A DNA stretch of 64,000 nucleotides from Bacillus sp. V2I10. GTDB taxonomy: Bacteria > Bacillota > Bacilli > Bacillales > Bacillaceae. Within the stretch, counting starts at the first letter, position 1, and the number at the start of each line of letters is the position of its first letter. Both the position numbers and the translations under genes were made by a program. The notes under the pieces were generated by a model, which was not told where the DNA came from, did not search any database, and saw nothing but the letters and a program-made list of their open reading frames with translations. The DNA lies in contig NZ_JAUSYV010000001.1 in NCBI RefSeq assembly GCF_030817055.1, positions 3,186,001-3,250,000 of the forward strand, given 5' to 3'. Positions 24,596 to 34,484 of the stretch are shown here, in pieces.

Positions 24596-25768
24596 ATGAA
24601 CACACAACGCTGGATGAGTAGACAGTTTTTTAGTTTTTATATGACATGGGGCGTTTTTCTACCCTATTGGACAGGATGGATGATTCATACAAAAGGGATT
24701 ACGGTTTCACAAGCTAGTTTGATTATGAGCTTAGGTTTGGTTGCAAGAGGCCTTTCTACATTAGTTGCGTTTCCTTATTTATCGGGGAAATTTAGTAGTA
24801 AAACTTTAATAAATGGGATGGCAATCGGCACGCTAATTGCCATTCTGTGTTGTATTCCAGCAAGTTCCTTTGCTAGCTTACTTGTGGTAACGATACTTTT
24901 GCATTTTTTTTACCCAACTTTGATGCCTGCTTTAGACAGTGCGGCTGGCTTCCTTGTGCAAAGTAAACAATTAAGACACTACGGGAAGAGCCGTTCGTGG
25001 GGATCCATCGGGTTTGTCGTGGCCGGCATGATCTTAACCGTCTTTACAGGGGCGCTTGGGGATGAAGTGATTTTATGGGCGCTGTTTCTCGGCACATTGG
25101 TATTCATGTGTCTTGGTTTTATGCGTGCACCCGTTGTTTTATCTGAAAAACCGCAAGCGGATCAAACAAAAAAAGGCGACATGCTGAAATTATTTCGCAT
25201 CAAACACTTTGGTTTGGTGCTCATCATTGTAATTTTACTGCAATCGGCACACGCTTCTTATTACAACTATGGCTATATTTTTTTACAAGAAACCCATGCA
25301 CCGAAATATTTAATTGGCGTGATTATTAACATTGCCGTGATCGCAGAAATCATTTTCTTCTCAATCGCTGATAAGAGCTTTCATAAATTTTCAGTAGGCT
25401 CCTTACTGACACTAGCGGCACTTGGTTCATCCGTACGTTGGATATTAGTATTTGCCTTTCCAAATGTTATTGTTTTCTGTATCGCGCAAACATTGCATGC
25501 ATGTTCATTTGCAATGGGGCATTATGCCTTTATGAAATACTTAATCAAAAATATTCCACATGCGCAGATACCGAAAGCACAAGGCATGTATTCAGCTCTG
25601 GCACTTAGCTGGAGCACTGCGGTGTTCACGATTTTCGGCGGTTATTTATACGAAATCGAGCCAAGATACGCCTTTATCGGGATGATTATTTGTACCATTC
25701 CGTCGATGATGGTTGCGCTTGTTTATCGGAAATTTGAACATAAAAAGGAAGCTGCAGTTTCTATTTAG
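24596..25768 (+). CDS. MFS transporter, HcaT/NupG-like
   Basis: 390 residues, about 12 membrane segments. FFSFYMTWGVFLPYWTGWM, YGKSRSWGSIGFVVAGM and YSALALSWSTAVFTIFGGYL fit the MFS_1-like (phenylpropionate/nucleoside) group, probably importing an organic acid or nucleoside by proton symport. The start at 24596 is chosen because GGGGG lies 9 nt upstream; an earlier ATG at 24572 lacks a site. Probably controlled by the divergent Crp-like regulator. Confidence 0.87.
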   Translation: MNTQRWMSRQFFSFYMTWGVFLPYWTGWMIHTKGITVSQASLIMSLGLVARGLSTLVAFPYLSGKFSSKTLINGMAIGTLIAILCCIPASSFASLLVVTILLHFFYPTLMPALDSAAGFLVQSKQLRHYGKSRSWGSIGFVVAGMILTVFTGALGDEVILWALFLGTLVFMCLGFMRAPVVLSEKPQADQTKKGDMLKLFRIKHFGLVLIIVILLQSAHASYYNYGYIFLQETHAPKYLIGVIINIAVIAEIIFFSIADKSFHKFSVGSLLTLAALGSSVRWILVFAFPNVIVFCIAQTLHACSFAMGHYAFMKYLIKNIPHAQIPKAQGMYSALALSWSTAVFTIFGGYLYEIEPRYAFIGMIICTIPSMMVALVYRKFEHKKEAAVSI

Positions 25769-25805
25769 TTCGTTTATATAGGACTTTACGAAGCATGAGT
25801 CAATC

Positions 25806-25945
25806 TTATCCGCCGCTTAAATACTCGAATATTCTGCCAACGGCATTCGAATACCGAACAGTTGTGGTAATAAGCATAACATAAATCGAGTCAGCTGCCA
25901 CTGCGCAGATAATTGTTACGCCCCACAGTGCAACGCCAAGCCTAG
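25806..25945 (-). pseudogene. C-terminal fragment of a membrane protein
   Basis: Open stretch reading LGVALWGVTIICAVAADSIY then TTVRYSNAVGRIFEYLSGG and stop, without a start. It looks like the last 45 residues of a lost membrane protein. Family unknown. Confidence 0.3.
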
Positions 25946-25972
25946 GTGAACTGTGAATGCCGACGGGGAGGG

Positions 25973-26389
25973 TCACGCTTTTCTGGTCGAACCCAGAACC
26001 TCCAAATAGTGCTGATTGTACATAATGCCTAGGATATTCCCAAAAGGATCGACCACGGAAGCAGTGAAGAACCCCTCTCCGCGCTCTGTGGGTGCCTCGT
26101 ACTCTTTCGCTCCCATAGAGAGCAGCTTCTTGAAAGTTGCTGTTACATCGTCGACGTGCCAGTACACTACAGCACCGGCCGGGCCGGTCGCTGAACCATC
26201 GGGCGCGTAGCGTCTATCGATCAGGCCCAGCTCGTGCTGGTAGTCGCCGAGGCGAAACTCAGCATATCCCGGCCGGTCGAAGTATGGTTCGATGCCTAAT
26301 AGCTCAGCGTACCACTTCTTTGCCGCTGCTAGATCATCCGTCCAAAAACTGACTGTGGTGAGTCCTCGTAATGTCTGTATGTCGCTCAT
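25973..26389 (-). CDS. VOC-family (glyoxalase/bleomycin-resistance fold) protein
   Basis: 138 residues with two beta-alpha-beta-beta-beta modules: TTVSFWTDDLAAAKKWYAEL, LGLIDRRY, VVYWHVDDV and VVDPFGNILGIMYN. Metal ligands cannot be assigned with certainty. GC content is markedly higher than its surroundings, suggesting transfer. AGGAGG precedes the ATG. Role unknown; single gene. Confidence 0.87.
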   Translation of the reverse strand: MSDIQTLRGLTTVSFWTDDLAAAKKWYAELLGIEPYFDRPGYAEFRLGDYQHELGLIDRRYAPDGSATGPAGAVVYWHVDDVTATFKKLLSMGAKEYEAPTERGEGFFTASVVDPFGNILGIMYNQHYLEVLGSTRKA

Positions 26390-26458
26390 AATCGATTTCC
26401 TCCTTAATATTGAGTAGTACGTCCCAATGCTAAACTAAATAACATCTTTTTTATTAAC

Positions 26459-26610
26459 TTCGATTTACTTACGAATAATCCCTTCTCTTTTATTCAAGAA
26501 AATGGCCCGATTGTTGAAGATCAATTTATGTTGTCTTATTGAAGAAAAGCCCCCTTTAACGGAACAAAGGATGTAATCCAAAATTATTGAATTACGCCCG
26601 ATTGTGGAAA
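26459..26610 (+). repeat. Cluster of three dispersed repeat units
   Basis: Long-leader unit ending GGCCCGATTGTTGAAGATC, then ATTTATGTTGTCTTATTG, AAAGCCCCCTTTAAC, then ACGCCCGATTGTGG. The first two are spaced ~47 bp as at 36.4, 39.4 and 45.7 kb. Confidence 0.8.
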
Positions 26611-26810
26611 GCATTTAAACAATAAATTCTTTGTTCAGTTTCGCCCATTTTTCGAGCTGGTTGTTTAGGATCTGTAGAATCCATTTACTCCGTTAAACTG
26701 CCCTATCAGCATGAGTATTCATCGAACACAAATACATGAAAACACCAGAAATTGCCTAAACTAGCCAAGAATAATACTTGATTGTTTTCATATGGGGAGG
26801 TGATGGTTCC

Positions 26811-28307
26811 TTGCGGAATTTCATAAAACAAAAAAACAATTCAATACATGATTTGTTTAAAGAGGTTTCTAAATCTGATGATTTTTACCAATTTTCCACT
26901 AAAAGCGTCAATGAGTCACCCATATATTTTTCCTATTATAAGAGCCTTATTGATGAAAAAAAAATTCATCATCATCTCCTTCCATATATTCAATCTGCAG
27001 AGGAGGTATTTACAGAACTTACGGATGTAATGAATGCCATACCTATAGAAGATCGAGAAATCACTTCCGATGCTAAAGTATTCATAAACAAACTTACAAA
27101 AGGCTACATATTCATTCATTTAACGAAAACTCCTGAGAAAGGTATTTTGGTTAATCTTTCGAATGGAACGAAAGGTTATAGAGTTTTTAATGATGCTGAA
27201 AATGAATATAGTGTCATCGGACCAAAGGTGGGCTTTGTCGAAGATCTTGATACAAACCTCAGCCTAATGAGAAGGCAAATTACATCCGAAGATCTTGTTT
27301 TTAAAGAAATTACTAAAGGATCTCTTTCAAACACTCGGGTTATGATTGGATATATTGATGGAATTGCAAATCCACAGCACATTCAAACCATGAAACAACG
27401 TCTTGAGGATTTAGATATGGATGTTATATTCGATAGTTCAATTCTAGATCAGATTATTTCTGATAACGCAAATACACCTTTTCCGCTATTCATGTCTACA
27501 GAACGTTTGGATCGTACAATCTATATGCTTTTAAGTGGACAAGTAATCGTTATTAGTGACGGTTCACCTTATGTTATCGCAGGACCTACTAGTATATTTA
27601 ACTTTTTTATATCAGCAGAGGATTATTACTCACCGTGGTCAATAGGGACTTTCTTTCGATTAATACGATTTATAGGTGTCCTTTTTTCAATTTTTGCAAC
27701 ACCAATATATGTCGCAGTATTAACACACCATTATGCAATCATTCCGGAAGATCTGTTAACTCCGTTAATCATGTCAAGGGCAAATGTCCCGTTTCCTCCT
27801 TTACTGGAAGCTTTATTTTTAGAACTTACAATAGAACTCTTGAGAGAAGCAGGAGCCAGACTTCCGACAAAAGTAGGCCAAACTCTGGGAATTGTTGGAG
27901 GTATTGTAATTGGGCAAGCTGCTGTTGAAGCTGCACTTACAAGTAACATTTTATTAATCATCGTAGCTCTTTCAGCACTTGCTTCTTTTACTACTCCTAT
28001 TTTCAAGATGTCTAATACCATTCGGATATTAAGATTCCCACTTATTCTCTTAGCTGCAATTTGGGGAGGTTTTGGGGTAACCCTGGGTCTTACTTTTATC
28101 CTGTGCCATCTAATAAGGTTAAAATCTCTTGGCACACCCTATTTGGCACCTCTATACCCATTCAGGTACAGAGATTTAAACGATAGTTTTATTCGGTCTT
28201 CTTTAAGCGTCACGACTAAACGGTATACCTTCTTTAGACCTCTAAAGTTGCATAGGTACAATGTCAAAAAGCATAAAGACATCGAGGATGACTATAATAA
28301 CGAATAA
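26811..28307 (+). CDS. Spore germination receptor A subunit (GerA/GerKA family)
   Basis: About 498 residues. A soluble N-terminal region (~290 residues, with IGYIDGIANPQHIQTMKQRL and TERLDRTIYMLLSGQVIVIS) precedes membrane helices (RLIRFIGVLFSIFATPIYVA, FPPLLEALFLELTIELLREA, GQTLGIVGGIVIGQAAVEAA). It forms the inner-membrane germinant receptor of the dormant spore with the B and C subunits. TTG at 26811 is preferred, with GGGGAGG about 9 nt upstream. First gene of an A-C-B operon, as in gerK. Confidence 0.94.
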   Translation: MRNFIKQKNNSIHDLFKEVSKSDDFYQFSTKSVNESPIYFSYYKSLIDEKKIHHHLLPYIQSAEEVFTELTDVMNAIPIEDREITSDAKVFINKLTKGYIFIHLTKTPEKGILVNLSNGTKGYRVFNDAENEYSVIGPKVGFVEDLDTNLSLMRRQITSEDLVFKEITKGSLSNTRVMIGYIDGIANPQHIQTMKQRLEDLDMDVIFDSSILDQIISDNANTPFPLFMSTERLDRTIYMLLSGQVIVISDGSPYVIAGPTSIFNFFISAEDYYSPWSIGTFFRLIRFIGVLFSIFATPIYVAVLTHHYAIIPEDLLTPLIMSRANVPFPPLLEALFLELTIELLREAGARLPTKVGQTLGIVGGIVIGQAAVEAALTSNILLIIVALSALASFTTPIFKMSNTIRILRFPLILLAAIWGGFGVTLGLTFILCHLIRLKSLGTPYLAPLYPFRYRDLNDSFIRSSLSVTTKRYTFFRPLKLHRYNVKKHKDIEDDYNNE

Positions 28308-28336
28308 CTTATTTCTTTTTCAAGAGGTTGTGGGCC

Positions 28337-29404
28337 ATGATGAAATTTTTAAAAATCCTATATGTCCTGTTGTTAATAGTAGGATGCTCTAGGAATAAAA
28401 TAGTCGAGGATTTAAAAATAATTGAATCATTAGGCTATGATCTTGAAGATGATAAAATAAAAGGGAGCGCCTCTTTCCATGTTCATTATGATGTACCAGC
28501 AGGGGCACCAGTAAAGCTTCTTACAGCAGAATCCGAAACTGCAAATGGAATATTTACGACGTTTACGCAACAAGTACCACACCCTATTGCAATTGGAAAA
28601 ACAAGAACAATATTAATGGGTGAACCTTTTGCAAAAAAAGGCATTAAAGATTTAATTGGTACTCTTGTCAGAAATCCAATCATGGAAAACAATGCAAAAA
28701 TGGCAATATCAAAGGTGGATGCTGCTGAAGTCCTTAATCTTTCTATGAGATTTCCACCCTTTTATCTCTCTGATGTAATTGAACAAAATATAACATACGG
28801 GAATACGCCACAAACGAACATTGATACAGTATTAAATCAATACTATGGTGCTGGGCAAGATGTTTACTTGCCGGTCTTAACCATTTATGAATCTGAGAAG
28901 ATAATGGTTGATGGTTTAGGAATTTTTAAGGGTGACAAATTGATGATGCTCCTTCAGGATAGGGAAGCGTTCCTCTTTAAGATCATTAAAGACAAAAATA
29001 TTAGTGGTACTTATGAATTCATCAGCCAACAGAAAGAGAAAATCTTTCTAAAAATTATGTATGGAAAACGAAAAGTCTCCATTAAAAATACTCATCAAAA
29101 GCCACAGGTGAAAATTAAACTTGATTTGTTTGCTCATATTGAAGATTACCCAAGATCTCTTGATCTTTCTAAAAAGAAAGATGTAGATAAATTATCCACA
29201 AAGATTGAAAAAGAATTACGCACAAAAATTGAAAGGTTATTGGAAGAGTTTAAAGAGGAACAAGTAGATCCTGTGGGATTTGGAGATTTAGTTAGAAGTG
29301 AAAAACGGGATTGGACGCAAGATAGCTTTAATGATCAATACCCAAATTTAGAATTTGAAATTGAAACGAAGGTGAACTTTCTACAGACGGGAGTGGAAGG
29401 ATAG
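28337..29404 (+). CDS. Spore germination lipoprotein, Ger(x)C family
   Basis: 355 residues. Signal peptide with lipobox LLIVGC, so lipid-modified and anchored on the outer face of the spore inner membrane. GYDLEDDKIKGSASFHVHYD and the C-terminal ELRTKIERLLEEFKEEQVDP...FEIETKVNF are typical of GerAC/GerKC. The start ATG 28337 has AGAGG upstream. It lies 30 bp after the A subunit, and its stop overlaps the B-subunit GTG. Confidence 0.92.
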   Translation: MMKFLKILYVLLLIVGCSRNKIVEDLKIIESLGYDLEDDKIKGSASFHVHYDVPAGAPVKLLTAESETANGIFTTFTQQVPHPIAIGKTRTILMGEPFAKKGIKDLIGTLVRNPIMENNAKMAISKVDAAEVLNLSMRFPPFYLSDVIEQNITYGNTPQTNIDTVLNQYYGAGQDVYLPVLTIYESEKIMVDGLGIFKGDKLMMLLQDREAFLFKIIKDKNISGTYEFISQQKEKIFLKIMYGKRKVSIKNTHQKPQVKIKLDLFAHIEDYPRSLDLSKKKDVDKLSTKIEKELRTKIERLLEEFKEEQVDPVGFGDLVRSEKRDWTQDSFNDQYPNLEFEIETKVNFLQTGVEG

Positions 29405-30501
29405 TGGAGCAAAATAATAAAGAAAACTATTTAGTTTCTACTTTTTTTGTTTTCTTTTTGATTCACTCCTCTCAAACAGGAATTGGTCTTCTGAGCTTTC
29501 AGAATACGATTATTGAAAATGCTGGACATGATTCATGGATCTCAGTTATTATCGCTGGTCTAAGCCTTCATATTATATTATGGATGATACTAAAAATGGT
29601 TAGTAACCCTACCAAAGACTTGTTAAAAATCCATCAAATTTCGTTTGGTGAAAAAATCGGGAATTTTTTATCGGTTATTGTAATTGGATACTTTTTACTT
29701 TTGGCTCTTACCGTTTTTCGTACTTATATAGAAGCTATACAGGTATGGGTATTCCCAATGATCAAAACTTGGGAGCTTAGCCTAGGGTTAGCATGTCTAA
29801 TCATTTATATCATTACCGGAGGATTCCGAACATTGACGGGAATAAGCTTCCTAGGAGTGGTTCTACCTTCTATTCTTCTGTTAACGTTATATTTTCCTTT
29901 ACAATATGCTAATTTTAGAAACCTAATGCCGGTTTTTAACCATTCAATTCTGGAAATAGCTCAATCCTCTAAAGCATCTTCCCTTATATTTATTGGGTTT
30001 GAGTCCTTGTTGATTTACTTCCCATTTATTAAGCACCCTTCTAAATCTGCAAAATGGGCACATGGAGCATTAGCATTTACAACTTTCATATATCTATTAG
30101 TTACATTAATAACCTTCGTTTATTTTAGCCAAGGTCGACTTAAGCATACATTATGGCCGACATTAGCCATGATTAAGATTGTTGAAATTCCTTTTATCAT
30201 GCGAATTGAATTTATTTTTATCTTTACTTGGCTTTTGGTTATACTTCCAACCGTCTGTATTCCAATCTGGTGTTGTACGAGGATATTAAAGAAAATAACG
30301 AAAATTAAACCAAGGAAATCATTATATACGATTATGCTATTCATATTACTTTGTAGCATCTTTATTGATGACCGTCTGAAAGTAGATGCACTAGGGAAAT
30401 TCACCTCAGAGGTAGGTTTCTATTTTATATATAGCTACATTCCACTTTTATTTATCATTTATTCCCTACGTAAAAGCAAATTTAAAAGCTCTGAGTATTA
30501 A
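29404..30501 (+). CDS. Spore germination permease B subunit (GerB/GerKB family)
   Basis: 365 residues, about 10 membrane helices of the amino-acid-permease-like (APC) fold. FFVFFLIHSSQTGIGLLSFQ, AGHDSWISVIIAGLSLHII and YFPFIKHPSKSAKWAHGALA match spore germination permeases. This subunit binds the germinant (amino acid or sugar). GTG start overlaps the C-subunit stop, GGAAGG upstream, implying coupled translation. Confidence 0.93.
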   Translation: MEQNNKENYLVSTFFVFFLIHSSQTGIGLLSFQNTIIENAGHDSWISVIIAGLSLHIILWMILKMVSNPTKDLLKIHQISFGEKIGNFLSVIVIGYFLLLALTVFRTYIEAIQVWVFPMIKTWELSLGLACLIIYIITGGFRTLTGISFLGVVLPSILLLTLYFPLQYANFRNLMPVFNHSILEIAQSSKASSLIFIGFESLLIYFPFIKHPSKSAKWAHGALAFTTFIYLLVTLITFVYFSQGRLKHTLWPTLAMIKIVEIPFIMRIEFIFIFTWLLVILPTVCIPIWCCTRILKKITKIKPRKSLYTIMLFILLCSIFIDDRLKVDALGKFTSEVGFYFIYSYIPLLFIIYSLRKSKFKSSEY

Positions 30502-31020
30502 GTTCAATGAAAACCTAGAAAATAGCTACTTTGAAGAATCTGGTGTTTAAGTAATTTAAAAGTTTTTTCTATGTTTACTTTTCGACTGTCTGGTAAAAAA
30601 ACTGAACACTGCCGGAACTATGGGTTGTACAGTGGGTTCAAACTTGGCTATTTCATGAATATTATATTAAAAGCTGTCTCTAAAAGATTGTTGCTATTGA
30701 ATAAATGGCATACCCATTGATAGTGATATGCTCCCCTAAAGGTAGACAGATCAAATATAAAATCTGTTTACCTGGGGAGTTTTTTATGTGGCCAAACAAT
30801 ACTATTCTGTAGAATTCAAGCTTAAGGTTAGTTTCATATCTTCGCTTGTTATTCGAGATCACAATAGTGTCCTAACCAGCCTCAAACATGTTTCAACAAG
30901 TAGGGGGTGAACAGTTTATCGGAAGGGATCAAATGTCCCATGCCCCCGTACGTTCTACCCCGGCTCCAGATAAAATATAACCTATAAAAAATAGACCAAC
31001 CAGATATAACTTCTGATTGA
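30502..31020. other. Debris region downstream of ger operon
   Basis: No intact gene. Includes the IS3-type orfA relic (next entry) and a segment around 30880-30960 rich in G/C whose minus strand reads HGTFDPFR between stops, an unidentified fragment. Confidence 0.4.
30720..30930 (+). mobile_element. IS3-family remnant (left end and start of orfA)
   Basis: CTCCCCTAAAGGTAGACAGA (30732-30751) is inverted as TCTGTTTACCTGGGGAG (about 30763-30779). Just after comes GTGGCCAAACAATACTAT reading MAKQYYSVEFKLKV, the usual start of an IS150-like orfA. The frame breaks after about 14 codons and nothing of orfB remains. Confidence 0.6.
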
Positions 31021-31052
31021 CCTTATAATACGAAGCCCCCGATTGCCGAATA
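31021..31052 (+). repeat. Dispersed repeat copy
   Basis: ACGAAGCCCCCGATTGCCG then AATAATTAAATT; immediately downstream of the dihydrofolate reductase stop. Confidence 0.6.
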
Positions 31053-31053
31053 A

Positions 31054-31538
31054 TTAAATTGCCCTCTCATAAACGTAGAATTCATATTTATATGGGTTCT
31101 TCTCGTCTGTTATTCCTCTTTTTACAGACACTTCATTCCATTCACTTAAGTTAACTTCTGGAAAAAACGTATCACCTTCAAATTCTTCGTGGATTTTTGT
31201 TATATACATCTTTTCTACCATAGGTAAGAATAACTTATATATTTCTTCTCCACCAAAAATAAAAATATCTTCTTCACCTTTACATAATTCAAAAACCTCT
31301 TTTACTGAATTAGTCATTTCACAACCTTCATATGAAATTTATCTCTTGTCAAAACAATATTTCTTCTTTTACATAGAGCCTTCCCAATTGATTCGAAGTT
31401 TCTTCTTCCTAATATAATTGGATGTCCCAAAGTTGTGTTCTTTACATATTCCCAATCTTTCGGAAACCTCCAGGGTATATCATTGTCTTTACCTATTACT
31501 CGATTTTTGTCCATTGCTACCATTAAAGAAACTTTCAA
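31054..31538 (-). pseudogene. Dihydrofolate reductase, frameshifted
   Basis: N-terminal part: VSLMVAMDKNRVIGKDNDIP, WRFPKDWEYVKNTTLGHPII, LGRRNFESIGKAL and RRNIVLTRDK. C-terminal part in another frame: SYEGCEMTNSVKEVFEL, IFIFGGEEIYKLFLP and EGDTFFPEV. The shift lies at about 31339-31345, after TRDK. Restored length would be about 161 residues, normal for a type-I DHFR that reduces dihydrofolate with NADPH. TTG at 31538 is the likely start. It resembles a mobile trimethoprim-type or second chromosomal copy; a frameshift at one site could also be a sequencing error. Confidence 0.88.
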
Positions 31539-31714
31539 ACAGCTCTCACACTTTCCTATCATTTAACAAATCTTTAAAATGTTGTTCCTTTTCGAAAGGT
31601 TCAATCCTATACACGGAAACTCTATGTGTGTTTAGGAAGAATTACTGATTCATGAATAATAAAGAATTTTATTGACAAACTAAAAAAAGAAATTGAGTCT
31701 TTAGGGGGTATAAA

Positions 31715-32674
31715 ATGAACGTAAATGAATTAGGATTCCTTTGGTACTTACAATCAAGTTCAAACATGATCAATTTATTATTAAAATATCTTAGTGAAAC
31801 TTCTGAGGATACTGATTTAAGGAATATTTTAAATGAAATATATGAAATCTCTACATATCAAGAACAAGAGGCTACTCAATTATTGTCTGAGGAAGGTTAT
31901 AAAGATACACCGTTCTTCATGGAAGATGATATATATAGTTCAACAACAAAGCTATTTTCAGACCAATTAATTATAGAAATCTTAAAGCATATAACGAGTA
32001 ATGGATTGCGAGCGCTTGCTGTTCAATATGTTGAATTAACAGATTATAAAGTAAAAAATTTTTATAAAAAACTACTCAATGATGTAATTCAATTAGATTT
32101 TTCTTTATTAAAATTGCTTAATGATAAAGATTTATTACAAAATAATTCCTTCTCTTATAAAAAAGCAGATGAAAGGGATGGGAAACTATTCAAAGTTGCA
32201 TCAACTCAGCAACGGCCACTTAATGCGGTAGAATTGGCAAATATGTTCAGTTCCCTTCAATGTAACAATGTTGGAGTTGCTCTTTGTATCGGTTTTTCTG
32301 AAGTCGTAGAGGATATGGACACAAAGAAATTTATACTAGAAGGGAAAAAGTTAGCATTTTATCAATCAGCCTCTTTATCCGATATCTATAGAGAAAATGG
32401 AATTCCAACTACAACTGGACTAGAGGCTCACGTTAATAAAGTAAAGGAATCACCTTTTTCAGATAAATTAATGGCAAACTTAATAATGTTCCTAAATCCA
32501 GTAAGTATAAGCAATCTACAAAATGCAGTGGTATCCAGTTATAAAAAGGATCATATAGATTCTTTAAAGGAACTAATCAAAATGGTTGAAGACTACTCAG
32601 AGAAAGGGCTGAAGTTATTAATAAGGAAAAATTGGTTTAATGAACCACCTGTGTCTAATTGGTCACATAAATAG
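31715..32674 (+). CDS. DUF3231-family protein
   Basis: 319 residues made of two similar ferritin-like helical halves. The second half ends with SPFSDKLMANLIMFLNPVSI and a WFNEPP tail, hallmarks of DUF3231 proteins common in Bacillaceae and related to spore-coat CotF-type bundles. Function is unestablished; a stress or spore-surface role is inferred only. GGGGG precedes the ATG. A truncated paralogue lies 0.6 kb downstream. Confidence 0.85.
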   Translation: MNVNELGFLWYLQSSSNMINLLLKYLSETSEDTDLRNILNEIYEISTYQEQEATQLLSEEGYKDTPFFMEDDIYSSTTKLFSDQLIIEILKHITSNGLRALAVQYVELTDYKVKNFYKKLLNDVIQLDFSLLKLLNDKDLLQNNSFSYKKADERDGKLFKVASTQQRPLNAVELANMFSSLQCNNVGVALCIGFSEVVEDMDTKKFILEGKKLAFYQSASLSDIYRENGIPTTTGLEAHVNKVKESPFSDKLMANLIMFLNPVSISNLQNAVVSSYKKDHIDSLKELIKMVEDYSEKGLKLLIRKNWFNEPPVSNWSHK

Positions 32675-33301
32675 AAACGGTGGCAGGTGCTAATCAAGAA
32701 ATGGTAACTTCTCGGCACATACTTTAGGGATGGTAACAATCAGAAAAATGGTATTGTATAAGAAATACAACAAATGATTAAAGGCAGCTACTTTTAGTGA
32801 ACAAGAGAATTCTAAGATGGTAAGAAACATCTTGATATCTCAGAAAAAAATTATTTTTTCCGCGAAAGGATATTACTTGTTAAAACTTCTTTTCTGCGGC
32901 CTAAACAGAAATTCTCTTTACTGTGGATTTTCAATAAGATATGAACAGAGTACTGAGTTTGAGATTGTTTTTCTTGAACATAATTTTTTATGCTTAATTC
33001 CTTACTTTAGTATGATGATCGTAAGAAATTTACCATAGCAAAAAAACAAAAGAGATTAAATTTACCTTTTCGAACACCAGAGGCATTCCGCCTATTCTAT
33101 ACAGGGCTTTGTTAAATAATCTTTTTTAATACACTTTCCATCCGGCCAGTTACACGAATTCCATAAGCGACACCCACCGCGTCATGCTCCCCAAGTGAGC
33201 AGACGTCCAGCCAAGATTTCACAGATGGATTTTTCGGAAAAAGTAGAAAATTATCAGCGACAGATATCATTTGTATTTCTTTCAACCTTAAAAAAAGCAT
33301 T
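32675..33301. other. 627-bp gap with no intact gene
   Basis: AT-rich sequence. The minus strand at 33112-33300 is open for 62 codons (ending GVAYGIRVTGRMESVLKKII) but has no recognisable family. This stretch replaced the 5' half of the downstream DUF3231 gene. Confidence 0.4.
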
Positions 33302-33721
33302 ATGGCTAAAACCCTTTCTATCGCATTCAGTCAAGTCGCTCAAATAAAAGAAGAAAGAAAGTTCTTAACTGATTCCCAGAACACGACTGATGGTCAAATA
33401 AAAATTTTTTCAAAAATAATGCAAACAGATAACTTACCAGTTCCGAAATCTTGGGAAACAGAAGTTACAACTTCAACGGACTCTCCTTTTTCCGATAAGT
33501 TAATGATGTATCATATCGGTTTTTTGTTTCAAGCTGCACAAAACTATCATGGGGCAGGACTAGCATCAGCCATGCGTTCAGACCTTGTGACCGCTTATGA
33601 GGGTACTATTCTCAAAAATCTTATGGTAACAAAGAAATGGTTTAATATTATGGCACAAAATAAATGGTTAGAACAACCCCCACTTGCTCCTAACAGAAAA
33701 GAAATTGCAAATGAAGTCTAG
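33302..33721 (+). pseudogene. DUF3231 protein, C-terminal half only
   Basis: 139 residues aligning with the second domain of DUF3231 proteins: LSIAFSQVAQIKEERKFL, DNLPVPKSWETEVTTSTDSP, FSDKLMMYHIGFLF and WLEQPPLAPNRKEIA. The N-terminal domain is absent, and there is no good ribosome-binding site at the first ATG. It is a 5'-truncated paralogue of the upstream gene. Confidence 0.75.
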
Positions 33722-33747
33722 TAAGCACAATTGCTGGGGGTTATTGA

Positions 33748-34203
33748 GTGAATAAGAGCATATTTGAAAAATTAATATGGAGCATTGCACTTCCTGGATT
33801 TGGACAGTATTTAAACGGAAAGTATTTTAAAGGCACAGTTTTATTAATACTTGAATTTCTGATTAATATACAATCCAATTTCAATCAGATTATACTTATG
33901 AGTTTTCACGGAGAAATTGCCAATGCAATAAAATATGCGAACTATCAGTGGTTGATGTTTTATCCTTGTTTGTACTTTTTTTCTATGTGGGATGCAGTTA
34001 AAGACGCAGGAGGAGACAAAGCCCCTTATTCTTTCCTTTCGTATGTGTTCACTGCGTTTTTTGTAACTGTTGGATTAATTTTCTCCTCAGACTTAACGAT
34101 ATTTGGAGTGTTATTGGGTCCTGTATGGCTCCCAATGTTGTTTGTTTTTCCTGGATTAATATTCGGATTTATTGTTGGAAAAATCTTAAATAAAATATCT
34201 TAA
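33748..34203 (+). CDS. Membrane protein with LPGFGQYLNGKY motif
   Basis: 151 residues, GTG start, GGGGG upstream. IALPGFGQYLNGKYFKGTVL resembles the PGxGQ(F/Y)Y-G--- turn of TM2-like proteins. Four or five hydrophobic segments follow, with FPGLIFGFIVGKIL at the end. Located 27 bp after the DUF3231 remnant, so possibly once co-transcribed. Function unknown. Confidence 0.65.
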   Translation: MNKSIFEKLIWSIALPGFGQYLNGKYFKGTVLLILEFLINIQSNFNQIILMSFHGEIANAIKYANYQWLMFYPCLYFFSMWDAVKDAGGDKAPYSFLSYVFTAFFVTVGLIFSSDLTIFGVLLGPVWLPMLFVFPGLIFGFIVGKILNKIS

Positions 34204-34241
34204 AAACCATCACTTTTAATATTTTAGAGGATGGTTTTTTA
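34202..34241 (+). terminator. Rho-independent terminator
   Basis: AAAAACCATC pairs with GATGGTTTTTT; T-run at the end. Confidence 0.8.
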
Positions 34242-34341
34242 TGTTGAATGTGCATGAAAGTTTATTTAACTAAACTGCTTACTTTAGTTTAAGTACATTT
34301 CTTCACAATCTCTTCTAAAATATCTTATTTGAAAATGAGTT

Positions 34342-34416
34342 ACTCAACAATATGCCCCTTTACATAAAGAAAGAGCACAACTCTTGCTGCAGAATCGCGC
34401 CCGATTGTTGAAGATC
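34342..34416 (+). repeat. Dispersed repeat, full-length composite copy
   Basis: The outer ends CTCAACAATATG and GCCCGATTGTTGAAG are inverted relative to each other, with AAAGAGCAC and TTGCTGCAGAATCGCG inside. One of the most complete copies, suggesting a ~75-bp foldable unit. Confidence 0.85.
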
Positions 34417-34484
34417 GTAATTAGTAAATGATAATCTAAATTTCAAAAGGGAACTTCGATTAAAGCCCCCTTATGTTCGGCTGT

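Noticed and set aside
30870..30990. Possible group II intron or other IS fragment
   Set aside because: Only short, ambiguous similarity on the minus strand between stop codons; not enough to name.
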